A DNA stretch of 64,000 nucleotides from Atherix ibis (GCA_958298945.1 OY282606.1:89101696-89165695); one strand, 5' to 3'. Numbered from the stretch's first letter, positions 1 through 12,318 are shown. The notes: generated by a model not told the origin, from the sequence alone. Numbers and translations: made by a program.

Positions 1-265
1 TAGAATAGGATATATTTCTGAGGATTCGGAGTTAATGGCAACTTAGAAATGACGTTGGAAGATATATGAATTTCTCTTCCAACGTCAACAGGTAGACTGT
101 TGAAGGAAGAAAGCTTTTGATTTTACAGAGGAGTCTAGGATGCCACACAGGATCAAGAGCTTTGGAGATATCTAAAAATACTTCTGGGCAATACTCTTTC
201 CATTCAAGAAAGAATGAAATGTGATCAACAAATTGGTAATCAGGAATAATTTTTTCATTAACTAG
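1..265 (-). pseudogene. Jockey-clade LINE reverse transcriptase fragment
   Basis: Read on the minus strand, this stretch gives FLDISKALDPVWHPRLL, the RT palm motif of jockey-type non-LTR retrotransposons, with the catalytic Asp of the LDIS box. The preceding residues (QFVDHISFFLEWKEYCPE) match the usual upstream helix. No full reading frame survives. The same family recurs at 49.3 kb (FLDISQVFNRVWHPGLLWK) and near 2.6 kb. It is cut by the window start, so its true length is unknown. It would have reverse transcribed LINE RNA; here it is a dead fragment. Confidence 0.7.
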
Positions 266-869
266 GAATGGGCAGAGTCGTTTTAATAACAGGACAATTT
301 AGAGGATTACAAAAAATTATTGATCATCATACGAAAATATCAATATTTTCTTAAATATAAAGATTTGTATATTTTATATATATTAATTTAAAAATATTTT
401 ATACTTTCTTGCCCTCTTCTCTTTCTCCTTCATTGCTGCTGTGATCATTTATTGTATATTGTGTGAGTCTACAACAATTTTGCAATAACAAACAGATTTT
501 TTGAAATTGAGGCACGTAAATAAAATCGCAAGATTCACTCGACATTTAATTTCTTAAAGTTAGGAAATCTCATGGCCATTACATTTTCATGTTTGTTTTC
601 AGGGCAGAAAAGCATGGACAGCAGTCTTATAAGGGGATTACTATGGAATGATAGTCGACTATGAAATTTTTTGTAACGACCAACAGAAAATACACAAAGT
701 AAGGAACATTGAGGTTGCGATGAATCGAATATTTGATTGGAGGGTTAACTGGAATTGGAACGCTTGATCGCCCCTAAAAGTTGTATTCTGTATGTCCATA
801 TGGGTTTTATTACCGTATTGTATAGAAGTCCTTTTTTTCATCTGTCAGTTTGGATTGTTTATCTAAAAT
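266..869. other. A+T-rich spacer
   Basis: No coding region, RNA gene or repeat is recognisable. A short open frame near 755-1069 is hydrophobic low-complexity sequence that overlaps the end of a transposase relic, so it is not called. Confidence 0.5.
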
Positions 870-1925
870 TTTTTGTAGTAGTCTATAGCGTATGTTTGTT
901 TCAGTTCTTTCAGTTTTTCCTGTGCGTTCTATGTCAAATCGTTCAATGTTGTTTTTTATTACTGTTGTCCTTAAACATCGAGATTATGGCTGGTTTGTTA
1001 GTGTACACCTTTTCCTTTGAGTTCCCTATACGAAGAAATCGCGAGGGTTCAAATCAGGGGATCGTGTAGGCCATCACCACGTTTTGACATTAATCGGCCG
1101 GGAAAAATTTCTCAAAATTTGCATTGTAGCACGATCTGTGTATGATGTGGGATCGTCTTGTTGGAACCTACATGTTTTTTAGGCCTAATTGATCCAATTC
1201 GGGCAGAAGAAAGTTTTCCAACATGTGCCGATAGCGTCTAGCATCGTCAAAGATATATGTCCCAATGATGCCGCCGGCCCAAATGCCGCACCATACAATT
1301 ACTCTACGAGGGTGTAGTGGGTTTTGGTGTACCACTTGAGGGTTAACAAAGCCAGCCAAGTTAAAGTGTGCTTTGCCGCTCATAGTGATTTTTTGCCAAA
1401 AATGGTGGTTGTCTATACCGAGAATTCCAGTCTCGCCGCCGTTCATGATTATTTGCCTGTAGCTGTTGTGTCAATTGAATTTTATACGAGTAAAAAGGTA
1501 CACATTTTTTGAGTATTTTTATCAAACATGATGAAGACATTCAAAACCCAGATATTCAGAAACACTCTGTCTCACTGCATCAATCTTTGCATGTGTACAT
1601 TGGCTTAATTATCACCCAGTCTTGGCTTTATCTCCCAGTATATTCATATTTTCAAAATTATTCATTATACGCTGAATAGTTGACTTGCTCGGCATACGAT
1701 TAACATAAAAAAAGTCACGTAATTTTATCCGCGTTTAGACAATTGAAAAATTATTTAAATAAAATGTTTTAATAATTTCAACACGTTGTTGTGGCGTTAC
1801 CTTCTACGACTGTCAAATGCGAACAGACAAATGTCATCAAAACCAAAATGGCCGCCAATCAAAACTGACATGGAATATAAAAAGCACCATGTACTTAGAT
1901 GAGATAATTAAAGGGGGCCAGTTAA
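870..1925 (-). pseudogene. Mariner/IS630-type transposase relic (DD39-41D type)
   Basis: Minus-strand relic of a cut-and-paste transposase. The clearest piece (1168-1446) has HFNLAGFVNPQ, VIVWCGIWAGGIIGTYIF and YRHMLENFLLPELDQLGL, the block around the first catalytic Asp and the following strands in transposases with an N-terminal DUF4817-like helix-turn-helix. The first Asp is lost (expected DEAHF, here GKAHF). Downstream are a degraded QQD box and an SPDLNPRDFF box spaced about 38 residues apart, then VYTNKPAI near 1000. The N-terminal end lies near 1650-1830, and the noncoding terminus (CCAAAATGGCCGCC) near 1845. Several frameshifts and stops make it inactive. It is the same family as the element at 63.1-64.0 kb and the end fragment at 2.2 kb. 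Confidence 0.75.
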
Positions 1926-1929
1926 CCAC

Positions 1930-2050
1930 AGAAATCCCATTTCCAACAAAAACTCGATGATAAAGATAGTCGTATGACAGGAGGTATAGTTCTGGTGGAA
2001 CCTCCAAGTGTCTGCACTATCCAATCTGACACGAAGAACCCTTTTTCTAA
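1930..2050 (-). pseudogene. Irritans-type mariner catalytic fragment
   Basis: Minus-strand translation gives SADTWRFHQNYTSCHT, a decayed form of the mariner HHDNAPCHT box around the second catalytic Asp, which is replaced by Asn here. Similar fragments occur near 3.0, 10.9, 12.3, 38.6 and 43.2 kb. It has no frame of its own. Confidence 0.5.
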
Positions 2051-2164
2051 ACCTTTCAAAAAACTTTTTTTTTGGGTGATCTTCTAATAAAAAAATTGGT
2101 TTGTATTTCTTTTAAGAGCCATAAATTCCATTGGGAATAATCCTACTACTCTGAAAAAAAAATA

Positions 2165-2370
2165 AAAAAGCGTTTATTTAACGTAAGTGACGTTATTTTC
2201 TCTGCGTTATCATAATTCAAAAAACAATATTTTAAAAAAATATTTTAATCATTTCAACATGTCATAAATTATTATTGAACACTCTCTATGCTTGTCAAAT
2301 GCCAACAGACAAATGTCATTCAAACCAAAATGGCGACCAAACAAATTCGACGTGGAACATAAGACGTAGT
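2165..2370 (-). mobile_element. 5' end fragment of the DD39-41D-type transposon
   Basis: On the minus strand this repeats the 5' terminus seen at 63.14-63.35 kb: the GCCATTTTGGTTTGAATGAC segment, then the start of the transposase and its AACGCAGAGAAAATAACG region. Nothing further of the transposase follows, so only the left ~200 bp remain. The flanking sequence differs from the tandem repeats at 62.2-63.2 kb, so the tandem array is not a fixed part of this family. Confidence 0.7.
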
Positions 2371-2524
2371 CTGTATTACCTTGGTAAAGAGTAAAAGTAA
2401 CATGAACACTTTTTCTGAACTAGTTTTGAAAGGATTAAATGTGGTTTTGAAAATGGTGGAAGGCTGTATTTTGGTCTTTTATGATGTGACATGATGGTAG
2501 TATCATCGGTATATATGGTATAGC

Positions 2525-2815
2525 TATTCAGGTTTTGTTATGAATGAGAGGGCCAAGAAAACTGCCCTGAGGTGCACCGGAAAGGATAGGGAATATATAA
2601 AAGAATTCAACATTTTCAATTACTTTAAAATATCTCTCGGAGATGTTGGATTTGATGATAAGAAAATAATTGAGTGGAAGGATTTTCCTGAGCTTCAGAG
2701 TAGGCCAGGGTGCCATACGCCTGGAAAATACTCTTTCTGTTCAAGAGAAAGTGCTACTTACGAGTTGTGATAGAAATTAAACTGTATTAAAGAAAAATTA
2801 TTTCATTTGACTCCT
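2525..2815 (-). pseudogene. Jockey-clade LINE RT fragment
   Basis: Minus-strand sequence contains SLEQKEYFPG, VWHPGLL and GAPQGSFLGPLIHN. The last is the GxPQGSxLxP box before the YADD active site of LINE RTs. The palm Asp motif is partly deleted. It is the same family as the fragments at 1-265 and 49.3 kb. Frames change between motifs, so it is a relic. Confidence 0.7.
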
Positions 2816-2879
2816 TATACATAAGGCCGTTGGGTAGCTATACATAGGAGAAGGGATTGTTTGCACTCTTAGTACCACT

Positions 2880-3150
2880 TCTTGAAGGCTTCATTCGTAA
2901 TTGTCTTCGGGTCACTCCAAGTATCTGCAATGTTTGGATCTGATGGGAAAACCCCTATTTCTATGCATTCCGAGGTCTATTTATCAGCTTCAATGTTAAT
3001 CGATAATTTGACATTATAAGAGCCTCACTTGTTTCATATTATCTTGAATTTTTGATGTTGAGGACCTCTATGAGCGAGGATTATAAGAGCCTCACTTGTT
3101 CCATATTATCTTCAATTCTAGTTCTTCCAAAAATGATTTATGCTCTTCTG
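2880..3150 (-). pseudogene. Irritans-type mariner relic with internal duplication
   Basis: The minus strand reads DNMEQVRLL twice about 70 bp apart, then LTLKLIN and a degraded copy of the INIEADEEVLERLRN segment seen near 10.9 and 38.5 kb. DNMEQVR follows the SGRPSTSKT linker of mariner transposases, so the relic joins the DNA-binding domain directly to a segment just before the second catalytic Asp. The central catalytic part is missing, as in the sister relics. Confidence 0.5.
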
Positions 3151-3784
3151 AAAAGTTTTGTTATAGTTTGGCCTAATTGTTATGGAAATTCCTGTTCTTT
3201 TTGACAGCCAAGAATTTTTCCTGACCTTGCACCCATTAAATCCTGTTTTCCTTAGCCGCCTCCTTGCTCATCTCACAGAAATTTCTCTTTCAATTTCTTA
3301 CCCTAAATTAACAGGAAGCTCAGAGAAAGTATTCAATCCTTAGAGAGTTTCAATCAATTTTCTGACTCGCGTTCCTTTTTCTGTCTGTGTTTTTCTAAAT
3401 TCACACAACTTAGATTTATCTACAATATTTTGAAATTTCTTTCGCTCGATTCGACAACTTGACATTATTCTGACTCATTGCCATCATCAAAGAATTTTCA
3501 TTAAGCTTATAGGATGTTTCGTCCTATTTAAACTCTATTTTTTTATGAAATAACAAATTACTAAGTTAATAATTATAATAAAATATTAAGGACGATATTG
3601 AAAACATTCAATTTGACTACTATTTGGGGTTATCCGGTCGTCGATTATATGTTATGATCGTATCTAATTCAACATAACTTTTTAGATTTACTAATAATTT
3701 AATTATACTAAGTACCGTTACATGAGGATTTGACAAATTTAGATATTTTCACCTGAGATTCTCGTCCTCTTTCAAACAATTATG
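3151..3784. other. Spacer without recognisable features
   Basis: Mixed-composition then A+T-rich sequence. No frame, repeat or RNA gene could be supported. Confidence 0.5.
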
Positions 3785-3786
3785 TA

Positions 3787-4974
3787 CCAGGTGTATAAGC
3801 TTAAATCCGCTGTTTGGTCATAGACGGGGTAAGTGAGCTTATTAAGCTACCATGGGTACGCCATACTTTTTTTTATGAGTTTGACATCTGTAAACATTAA
3901 TCGGTGCACATTGTCAACAATTTCATACAACAACATACATTTTTCCTTTGGCAATCATGTCTAGTTTTGTGCCAGAAAAAGAGCATCAAGAAATCGGCTG
4001 CTGAATCGCATCGAATGTTTATGAAGGCCTGTGGTGACAGTGCTTTATCGGAAACAACGTGCCAAGATTGGTTTCGTCGGTTCAAAGACGACAATTTTGA
4101 ATTGTGGGACAAGAAGCGTGAAAATTGGCCTAGGAAGGTTGAGGACCATCAATTACAGGCTCTTTTGGCCGAAGACGATATCCAATCCCAAAAAATGCTC
4201 GCGGAGCAATTGAGTGTTACTGAATCAGCCATTTCCATGCGTCTGCGTGCCATGGGGAAGATTGAAAAGATCGGAAAATGGGTGCCGCATGAATTGAACG
4301 ATGGGCAGATGGAACGACGCCAAAACACATGCGAAATCTTGCTCGCCAGACAACAAAGAAAGTTGTTCCTGCATCGGATTTTGACAGGCGGTGAAAAGTG
4401 GATATATTTTGAGAATCCTAAACGGAAGAAATGGTGGTTTGATCTCGGCCAACCATCAACATCTTCCCCAAGACCAAATCGCTTCGGACGGAAGACGATG
4501 CTATGCGTTTGGTGGGATCAGCAGGGTCTACTATGAGATGTTAAAACCTGATGAAACTGTCAATGCCCAACAACTGATCAAATTGCACTGTGCTCTGCCT
4601 GAAGAAATACATGACAAGCTGATTTTCCTCCACGACAACGCACCATCGCACACGTCAAAAATGGTCCAATACTACTTGGAGACAATCAACTGGGAGGTGC
4701 TACCTTCCGACTACCACCTGTTTTCGTCGATGGGCTACGCGCCCGCTGAGTAGCACTTCGATTCTTACGAAGACATCCGAAAATGGCTTGATGAGTGGTT
4801 TGCCTCGAAAGAGAAGGAATTTTTTTTGGCGTGGTCTCCACAAACTGCCCGAGAGATGGAAAAAATGTGTAGCAATCGAGGGCAAGTGCTTTGAATGAAT
4901 TTGTTTTTGCTTTCTATGAAAAAAACATGTATTTTCTTGACTAAAAAACAGCAGATTTAAGCTTATACACCTGG
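3787..4974 (+). mobile_element. Mauritiana-subfamily (Mos1-like) mariner, copy 1
   Basis: A complete element by its ends. The left terminal inverted repeat CCAGGTGTATAAGCTTAAAT is mirrored at 4949-4974, and both ends are flanked by the TA target duplication (3785-3786 and 4975-4976). CCAGGTGTA-type termini and the encoded protein both point to the Mos1 group. Length is 1188 bp against about 1.29 kb for Mos1, the difference being internal deletions. The sister copy at 41632 shares the ends. Confidence 0.92.
3957..4895 (+). pseudogene. Mos1-like mariner transposase, broken
   Basis: The family enzyme cuts and pastes the element at TA sites. The start is best placed at 3957 (MSSFVPEKEH, as in Mos1), but the frame is lost within ten codons by a small deletion. 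Recognisable blocks are KSAAESHRMFMKACGDSALS (helix-turn-helix), GKWVPHELNDGQMERRQNTC (linker), TGGEKWIYFENPKRKKWW (first catalytic Asp changed to Gly), RPNRFGRKTMLCVWWDQQG and IFLHDNAPSHTSKMV (second Asp intact). Two in-frame losses remove part of the region after ETVNA and the YSPDLAP block before DYHLFSSM. Further shifts follow. It cannot be active. Confidence 0.9.
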
Positions 4975-4976
4975 TA

Positions 4977-6386
4977 ATTTGCATGTTTTAACTATAATGA
5001 AAGCAATATGACTTATTTTAAATAGAAAATATGGAAGAGTAAAATAAAAAATATTCGATGTATTCGCCACGTTCAAGGATTTCAAACTGAACATTTTCTT
5101 AAGAATGCACGATTTTCACTCTTTTCACCCAAATAAGCAATAAGTGGAAATTTTTTTAAAACAAAACAAAAAAAATTAAGTTTAACATAAATAATTTTTG
5201 GTTGAATTTGTATCCGAAATTCATTATACAAATTCAAGTCAATATTGCAATAGTTAGTAATTTACAGAAGATTGCAAAGAATGCAATGTTTAATAAAAGG
5301 TGTTGCACACTTAAGAGCAATAAGTTGAATGTCTTCAGATTCTTTGTGAACTTTGTTGGTTTCCTTGAACCATTTTCAATTCAATATAAAAGAGATGGTA
5401 TCGTTTTCAGTTGTGCAATCAACACTCTAGACAATGGATTCGCATAGGAAATATATATGTTCTTAGCGGAGAGTTTCTCTGGAGCTGGTCAGGAATTCAC
5501 TAAGAATCGTGTAAATGTTAAACAAAGTACTAATTCTATCATCCAGTTTCTTTTACTAGATTCTGTTCTTCATCTTCGTATGAAAATCAGGAAAATAGCA
5601 TTCAACAAAAAAAAAATGAACAAACTGAAGGAAAAAGAAAAGGTCAGAAATAAATACTAATTACGATTTATTTGCACAAAATGGATCCAAACAAGAATTA
5701 GCACAATATTCTTATGCTAATCGAGTCGAATCATGATCGACGTAGAAAATTTTTACCCTTGGATAGAGTGGATTCTTTGGATTTGTTTTTTCCCCCTCCA
5801 TTTTCCTTACTTAACTTTTCCGAACAGGTGAATCTTTGCTTAGTGCAACTGTTAATTGTTGACTTTAACTAATTGCATGCTCTAAAAGGCAAACATCTTA
5901 AATCGTTTATTTGCCTTTTCATTTTTAAACAGAACAGCACCAAAACTCTGTTGTTGCTGCTTTTATTCATTTGCTATTTACTCGGTAGTGTACAGAAAAT
6001 TTTTTCTACAAATCGATTTTATACAAAATGTTTTTTCTCTACCCTTATTTGAGACCTTATGTGTATTTATATAAATATTTTTTTCTTATTTTTATTTTCC
6101 AAAATGTATTCTTTTTTCGTATTTCCTTTTGTAATTTGTTAATTATAAAGGAAAATAGCACAAAATTGTTTGAATAGGAATTATAAATTTTGAAAGTAGT
6201 CTAAAAATTGAATATCTTACGTATAATCTTGAGCCTTTACACGTTCCGTATAGGACATCTTTTCAAAAACCTCAAAATAGGCGTTCATTTCTTATATAAC
6301 ATTACTATTTGAAAACTGAAAGAAATTTTTCTTTTTCAAATGGAAACTATTTTTTATATTTAAATACATAATATGCACTTAATATA
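4977..6386. other. A+T-rich spacer
   Basis: Short open frames at 5202-5447 and 5457-5660 show no family motif and have the composition of chance frames. Nothing else is supported. Confidence 0.5.
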
Positions 6387-7185
6387 GGGTCTTCCAATAA
6401 GATTTTTAAGTGACGTTTCGGCCATTTGTAATATGTCATGATCTGTCTTTTTATTTCGTTGTATTGAGTAATGTTTACAATTTTATCAGGGAGAGATATA
6501 CGCAAGAAGAACGTTTATACATTATTCAATTTTATTATCAAAATAATCGTTCTCTAATTGCAACTTTTCGTGCACTTTTTGAGGCTTACTTTTATCTGAA
6601 TGGTGCGGTACATAAATAAAACTATCGATTCTGGTGTGAAGAAAATCCACAAATTATTTATGATCACCCATTACATTCACCTAAATTGACAGTTTGGTGT
6701 GGTTTTTGGTCTGGTGGAATCATTTCTTTCGAAAATGAAGCTGGTAACACCGTTACTGTCAATGGAGAGCGCTATAGATCGATGATAACCAATTTTTTAT
6801 GGCCGAAATTAGAAGAAGTAATTGTTAAAAACATCTGGTTCCAACAAGACGGGGCTACGTGCCACACAGCACGTGCAACAACCGAATTATTGCGAGAAAA
6901 GTTTGGAGATTCGATTATTTCAAGAAATTGTGACATTGAATGGCCTCCAAGAAGGAGGCCATTAGACTATTTGTTGTAGGGTTATTTGAAGTCATTGATC
7001 TTTACCAATAAACCAGACTCTCTTCAAGCTTTAGAAGTCAATATTGAACGTGCTATTCATGACATATGACTTGATTTAGTGGAAAAAGTGCTCGAAAATT
7101 GGGTTCATCAAATTATTCAGAACTTAATTGTATCGATTGTACTTCACATTAAATAAAGAATATTTGAATTTCCTAAACAATTAAT
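6387..7185 (+). pseudogene. DD41D mariner-like transposon relic, centrally deleted
   Basis: The left end (TAGGGTCTTCCAATAAGA, then AAGTGACGTTTCGGCC) matches the right end of the minus-strand copy at 48.9 kb. The protein begins near RYTQEERLYIIQFYYQNN, an N-terminal helix-turn-helix. After the 'AL' of the N-terminal domain the sequence jumps to EAYFYLNGAVHK, removing roughly 300 bp and the first catalytic Asp. It continues as LTVWCGFWSGGII, WFQQDGATCHTARATTELL (second Asp) and a damaged WPPRRRPLDYLL (third). In the intact relative, 41 residues separate the last two Asp. The right terminal repeat is missing. Stop codons interrupt the frame at 6618 and 6978. Confidence 0.85.
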
Positions 7186-7419
7186 ATCACATAAATTATC
7201 CAAGAAAAAGTCATCCAAAATTCTATAATTCTGAAGGATTTGAAGGCTGGGTATGAACAAAAAAGGTGAGCAATTGTCTACGCTTCCTCCTCGTTTTTAT
7301 AGCTATGACATAAGTCATTTCAGATCAATCTAAAGATTTAACATGAGTCAAGATTGCTCCACTTCTTATTCATCAGTCTTATTGAACTCAGTGAATTGAG
7401 GTTTTTAGTCATCTTCAAA

Positions 7420-7735
7420 GGAAGTGTTGGAATCTAGCCTGATACCATTTATGGCTAACTCATCTGCTTTACAGTTTCTTGGAAAGCCACTGTATTAGCG
7501 AACCCAGGATAGATAATCATTGCACTGGTTGGCAATCTCATTAACAGATCTATGGCAGTGCTTCACAGTCCTCGTTCTTACAATGGGTAACTGACTATCG
7601 GCGAATAGCCAGAATTTCTACCTGAAATATAATACACTGATCTGGGAGTCATAGGGCCATGCTGATATTCAAATATACAGAGAAGACTCCTTCTCCTCTA
7701 ATGCCGCTGTTCCTTTAGGTGCATTCCGAAAATAA
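7420..7735 (-). pseudogene. LINE RNase H domain relic
   Basis: The minus strand yields GVFSVYLNISMAL, IIFQVEILAI (the Glu motif), then CNEIANQCNDYLSWVR and YSGFPRNCKADELAINGIRL. The order IFQxE ... W(V)xGHSG ... NxxADELA is the RNase H fold found after RT in I- and R1-group LINEs. Several in-frame stops are present, and the RT domain is not found next to it. Confidence 0.65.
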
Positions 7736-8559
7736 TGGAATTTTTACTGTCATAAATTGTATTATTTTACAAATGTACCTAATAATAGTCTATATAAAGA
7801 TGCCAACAAAACGGTGGCCATAAAAATACCAGCTGATGTACATGGTTTAACCCTCTTTGGACGCTTTTCGCACTAGTGTATAATTATGGATCCAAGCTTT
7901 GTAAACATCTATAAAGCAGTGGAAAAATCGTGAGGATTTATGATTGAAAATTTGTAAAAGAAAAATGTTTAAAAATGTCATACAAAAAAATTTCTTTTTG
8001 ATTGATAGTGAGCAAACGCGGCGCTTATTTTGCCGATAGATTTTTCCATATCTAAATGGTAATGCAAAATATTCCCAAAATGGTCATATAAGATGCTCAT
8101 AATACCAAATATCTCACAATATTATGCAGTTATTCTTTAATTTAAGATACTTTTTCTATAAGTGCTCTGACGCCAACATCGAAATATATTAAACGTCTTG
8201 TGGATCTTCCCAGTTGACAGTATAATATTTTTAAAGATTTTTCTGTTTTAGATATAGTTTTTCAAATACTAAAGAATATTATCTTATTAGGATACGAAAT
8301 TCAGTTTTCTATATTTTTAATTTAAAAACAAAACTCATAGGCTCGAAGGGATTGTGACAATGTAATTAATTTAGGTGGTCATCTACAATATTGTAGGGAA
8401 TTTTTTGACAGCAATTATATATTGGAGAAAATATAATTTCTATGTTTACAGTGACATCTATCAGATTTTTTTTGGACAAAATACCGAAAATTGATCTGTT
8501 TTAATGATCATCCAGAAATCTTGCATGGATTCAAATGACGAAGGACCGATGGGGCAAGT
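7736..8559. other. A+T-rich spacer
   Basis: No motif, repeat or frame that can be supported. Confidence 0.5.
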
Positions 8560-8935
8560 AGTGGTATGGCAGTCTTTATGTGAAGAAAAGGTTCGAATGG
8601 GCAAATGATCAGCAACTTTTGATGCTGAAATAGTGGAAACAGATCCTCTGGAGTATTGGTCTTAAAGGAGCAAACTTATTTGACGGCATGTTGATGTGAC
8701 TAAGCTGAAGTGGAGGGTATGTTTTGGTTTAGAGATACTTCGAAGGATTTTTTAAGCAGACTTTAATATAATAACTGGCAAATTTAAAAAGGAAGGCTAC
8801 AATAATGTTTGGGGTTACATACTTTTTTGTTAAAAACAAGGATTTGAGAAAATCGTTTTATCTTCCAACCATCCAACAGCACCTCGAGATGTAATTTTTT
8901 TGAAGGAAGGGTCTAAATTGATGCACAAACTTTTT
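8560..8935 (+). pseudogene. Tc1-like transposase relic
   Basis: Across shifting frames the plus strand gives KKRFEWANDQQ, WKQILWS (position of WSDES), KANLFDG, GYNNVWGYI (position of GGSIMVWGCF) and FLKEGSKLM (position of the KxxLKEKxxxL helix after the second catalytic Asp). The order and spacing fit Tc1-type transposases rather than mariner. Most catalytic residues are lost and stops are frequent, so the call rests on motif order alone. Confidence 0.45.
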
Positions 8936-10659
8936 CCGTAAAAATAATTGAAATATTTTTTTTTGTTCTTTTGTAAAAAACAAAGTTGCTTCAAATTAAC
9001 CGCCATTATGCGTACATATTTACATTTTTCTAAAAATCTATTTTAATCTTAATTTATATTATGTATTTTTATTTCTATAATTTAATATAATTAGAAGTTA
9101 ATTAAAATTAATAAATCTTTTAATTTAGTATAAAATAACAAATATTTATCTACTCATTTAAGTTTATTGCAAAGACAGTCAGTTAGTCAGTTACTATTTT
9201 CTATCTTTTAATACAATATTTTCCATTTTATAAGTAAAAACAATAATAATAACTTTATAGAAATCTATTAAGAAAGAAAAACTCTACTATCAATTTTTAT
9301 ATAAAGGACTTGGTATGAGTTTCATGTGAATTTAATTTTTCCTATGGTTGAGTTTAGATTTCATAAAATGATATTCTTCTATAAAATCGCAATTGTATGT
9401 TCAGATTTGCAGAAATGTATGGTATATAAAATGACTACAGTTAAAATGGCTTTGCAGTGACATAGGATGTCGCATAATAGAAAAGTCATTTCCGTTCCTT
9501 GTTCTTGTTAATCTTCTTGTGCTTATCATTTTGTACCCTTTTGGTACTTTGCTTTTCTATTCTTAAAAACCACATACTCTTCTATCATAGTTAATAATGC
9601 TATGAAATAACATGTCGTAATCATCTCCACATTAAATTTATTCCTCAAAATTACACAAGTCGAGGAAGTGCAAGGATAAATAAGTCGAGCTATATAATAT
9701 TTTCGATGAGCTAGGCTAGAACTAGCATTTTATTAGCAATACAGTGTTCGAAATGACGCTGTTAAGAACAAACGCTACTCTGACACTATTGAAATGTGTG
9801 TCCTTTTACGTATAGGATAGTAGGATGCTTGTATCCCAATCAAAATTTTAATGCTGAATAAGGTCCACAAATCAGATCATATAAATGTAGAAACATTACA
9901 TACATCCATACATATCAGATTACATGCATTCATAAACATAAATGTGTACTTGAATATGTGTAATAAATTATCGCAAGACTTTACGCAGCATGCATTCTAG
10001 CAAGGATTTATGTGGGTGCGGATATGCATATAAAATATTCCCTAAGAAAATTGTTAACAAGAACAAAGGAGAAGTAATGAATTTGCCAAAATCTTGATAA
10101 GAAGCAAAGGCAGCATCTCTAGGGGAGCTTCCATTATAACAATTCCTTAAAGAACAAAAAAAAACTCCTAACTAACGCAGTATTTATCCTGAAGACGTTA
10201 TACGACTTAACTTTTTGCCATTTTAATTTTTTATTGAAAAAGGAAGTAGATGTGAAAAGTATAACTTCCTACAAAAGAAAAGATCGCTTTTTACCAAAGT
10301 ATTCAAGATGACATAATCATTTTTAATTTTGAATAATAATAAACTTAACATCATAAATATTATTATTATTTTTTTATTAAAAATTAAAAGAAAAATTCGA
10401 TTTTTGAGTAATGAATTAATAAGAACTCGTATTTCCGAAAAGGTTTTTTTAATAGAAATTTAAGAAATGTTATTGTTTATTTGTCAAGGTCTTAAGTATC
10501 ACAGGAAAGTAATAAGAGTGGCATCACTGAGTGCGATTTATATACTTTGGATTTTCTTTTCATATAGTTTGTACGCTATTCCTTGCAGATGCATAGTACA
10601 AGTTTAACCTCGTTTATTAACTACGCAACCCTATAATCGGAAGAGCAAAATTTAATGCA
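8936..10659. other. A+T-rich spacer
   Basis: Very A+T-rich sequence with many homopolymer runs. No coding or repeat feature was recognised. Confidence 0.5.
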
Positions 10660-11430
10660 AGAACGCGCTAACAAATTCTGTTTTAAGCTTGGTAAACCAA
10701 AAGTTGTAACGAGCCCACGAGGAACGTTTCTTATCAAAGGAATACATTTTTTGTTGGCTCAAAGATTTTTGAAGGGCCAAAAAGCAGTCGAAAATAAAGA
10801 TCGCTCAGCATTGACTGCAACATAGAAAATTAATAATAATATGGAATAAGTGAGAGTTCTGGTGAGGTCAGAATAACATTGAAGCGGATGAAGAAGTCCT
10901 TGAAAGGCTTAGAAGGGGGTTGTTTACATCAGATCGGACATTGCAGATACTCGTACTTGGATACTTCACAATGACAAACGGTCTGTCTCATTTTCTGACA
11001 ATGAACACATAAAAATTAGGACTGGTGAGCCATAGAAATCCATGTCCATAGAAAACACTTCAAAGAACGTCATTTTGGTATTGCCCACAACATCGAAAGG
11101 GAGGCCTTCAATATCGGAAACTAACAAAAACATGTAATAAGTGAGGTCTCTAACGAGGTTAGACAGCCTATGGGATAAAGTGTTAATTAAAGTTTTTGTA
11201 GAGAAGATACTGACTTATTACATGTTTTTGTCAGTGGGTGCCGTCTCCATCAACGAGTTTTTTCCGACTTTTACCTGGGGAACCATCGGAAACCATTTTT
11301 CTACAGAAGAACAGGAAACTACAGGAACCACTGGAAATAGTATTATTTTGATACAATTAATAATATCCAAAGAAACACTTCCAACATCGAAAACGAATGC
11401 AAATAAAGCGAGATCAGACTGTTAATTAAC
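10660..11430 (+). pseudogene. Irritans-type mariner relic, rearranged 5' half
   Basis: FKLGKPK and QRFLKGQKAVENKDRS followed by a SALTAT-KINNNME-VRVLVRSE pattern correspond to the mariner helix-turn-helix and the ERSGRPSTSKTDENxE-VR linker. Next comes IEADEEVLERLRRG, then DIADTRTWILHNDKRSVSF, a decayed DIADTWxLHHDNAPCHT box. Near 11070-11165 the order restarts with KGRPSISETNKNM and VRSLTRLDSLWDKV, so parts of two copies are joined. The relic continues beyond the microsatellite at 12.32 kb. Many stops make it non-coding. Confidence 0.6.
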
Positions 11431-11496
11431 ATTGAAGCTCGTTGAAATGAATTCTGCGCTGCAGACACATTGCATCAGATCGAATATAACATATAA

Positions 11497-11761
11497 AACA
11501 ACAACAGCAATGGCAACAGCAACTGCAAAAGAAACAGCAACAGGAACGGCAGCAGACACAACAACAGCAACAAAAACAACAACAGCAAAAGCAACAGCAA
11601 GAGCAACAGCAACAGCAACAGAAACAGTAACATCAATGGCAAAGAGCAACAGCAACAGCAACAGCAACAGAAAGAGCAACTGCAATAGCAACAAAAACAA
11701 CAACAGCAACAACAGTAACAGGAACAGCAAAAGAAACAGTAACAGCAACAGCAACAGCAAT

Positions 11762-11796
<35 letters not shown>

Positions 11797-12200
11797 TAAC
11801 AGCAACTGCAATAGCAACATCAATGGGAACAGTAACTGCAATAGCAATAAAACAACAACAACAACTACAACAGTACCAGCAACAGCAATAGTAATAGCAA
11901 CGGCAAGAGTAACAGGAACAGAATTAGCAACAGCAACCGCAATAGCAATACCAACAGCAACGGCAAGAGAGACAGCAACAGCTACAAAAACAACTAGAGC
12001 AAAAACAGCAAAAGAAACAGCAACGGCAACAGCAACAGCAAGAGCAACAGCAACAGCAATAGGAACAGTAACTGCAATAGCAACAAAAGCAACAACAGTA
12101 ACAACAGTAACAGCAACAACAACAGTAACAGCAACTGCAACAGCAACAGCAATAGGAACAGCAACTGCAATAGCAACAAAACAACAACAGTAACAATAGT

Positions 12201-12234
<34 letters not shown>

Positions 12235-12315
12235 ACAGTAACAGCAACATCAACAGCAATAGCAACAGGAACAGCAACAGTAATAGCAACAAGAAAACAC
12301 CAGCAACAACAACAA
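11497..12315 (+). repeat. Long imperfect (AACAGC/CAACAG)n microsatellite
   Basis: About 820 bp of imperfect AACAGC, CAACAG and CAATAG units. Because no stop arises in several frames it produces long spurious frames on both strands: a Thr/Ala then Asn/Ser-rich one from 11432, and Leu-rich ones opposite. CAA/CAG tracts are common in dipterans, sometimes in coding opa repeats. Here the tract is bordered on both sides by mariner relic and has no other coding support, so it is called non-coding. Confidence 0.93.
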
Positions 12316-12318
12316 TCG

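Noticed and set aside
755..1069. 104-codon hydrophobic frame
   Set aside because: Low complexity (Phe, Leu, Cys, Val), no motif, and it overlaps the end of a transposase relic on the other strand.
11432..12193. 253-codon open frame rich in Thr, Ala, Asn and Ser
   Set aside because: It is the translation of the (AACAGC)n microsatellite and is flanked by mariner relics; the opposite strand gives equally long Leu-rich frames.
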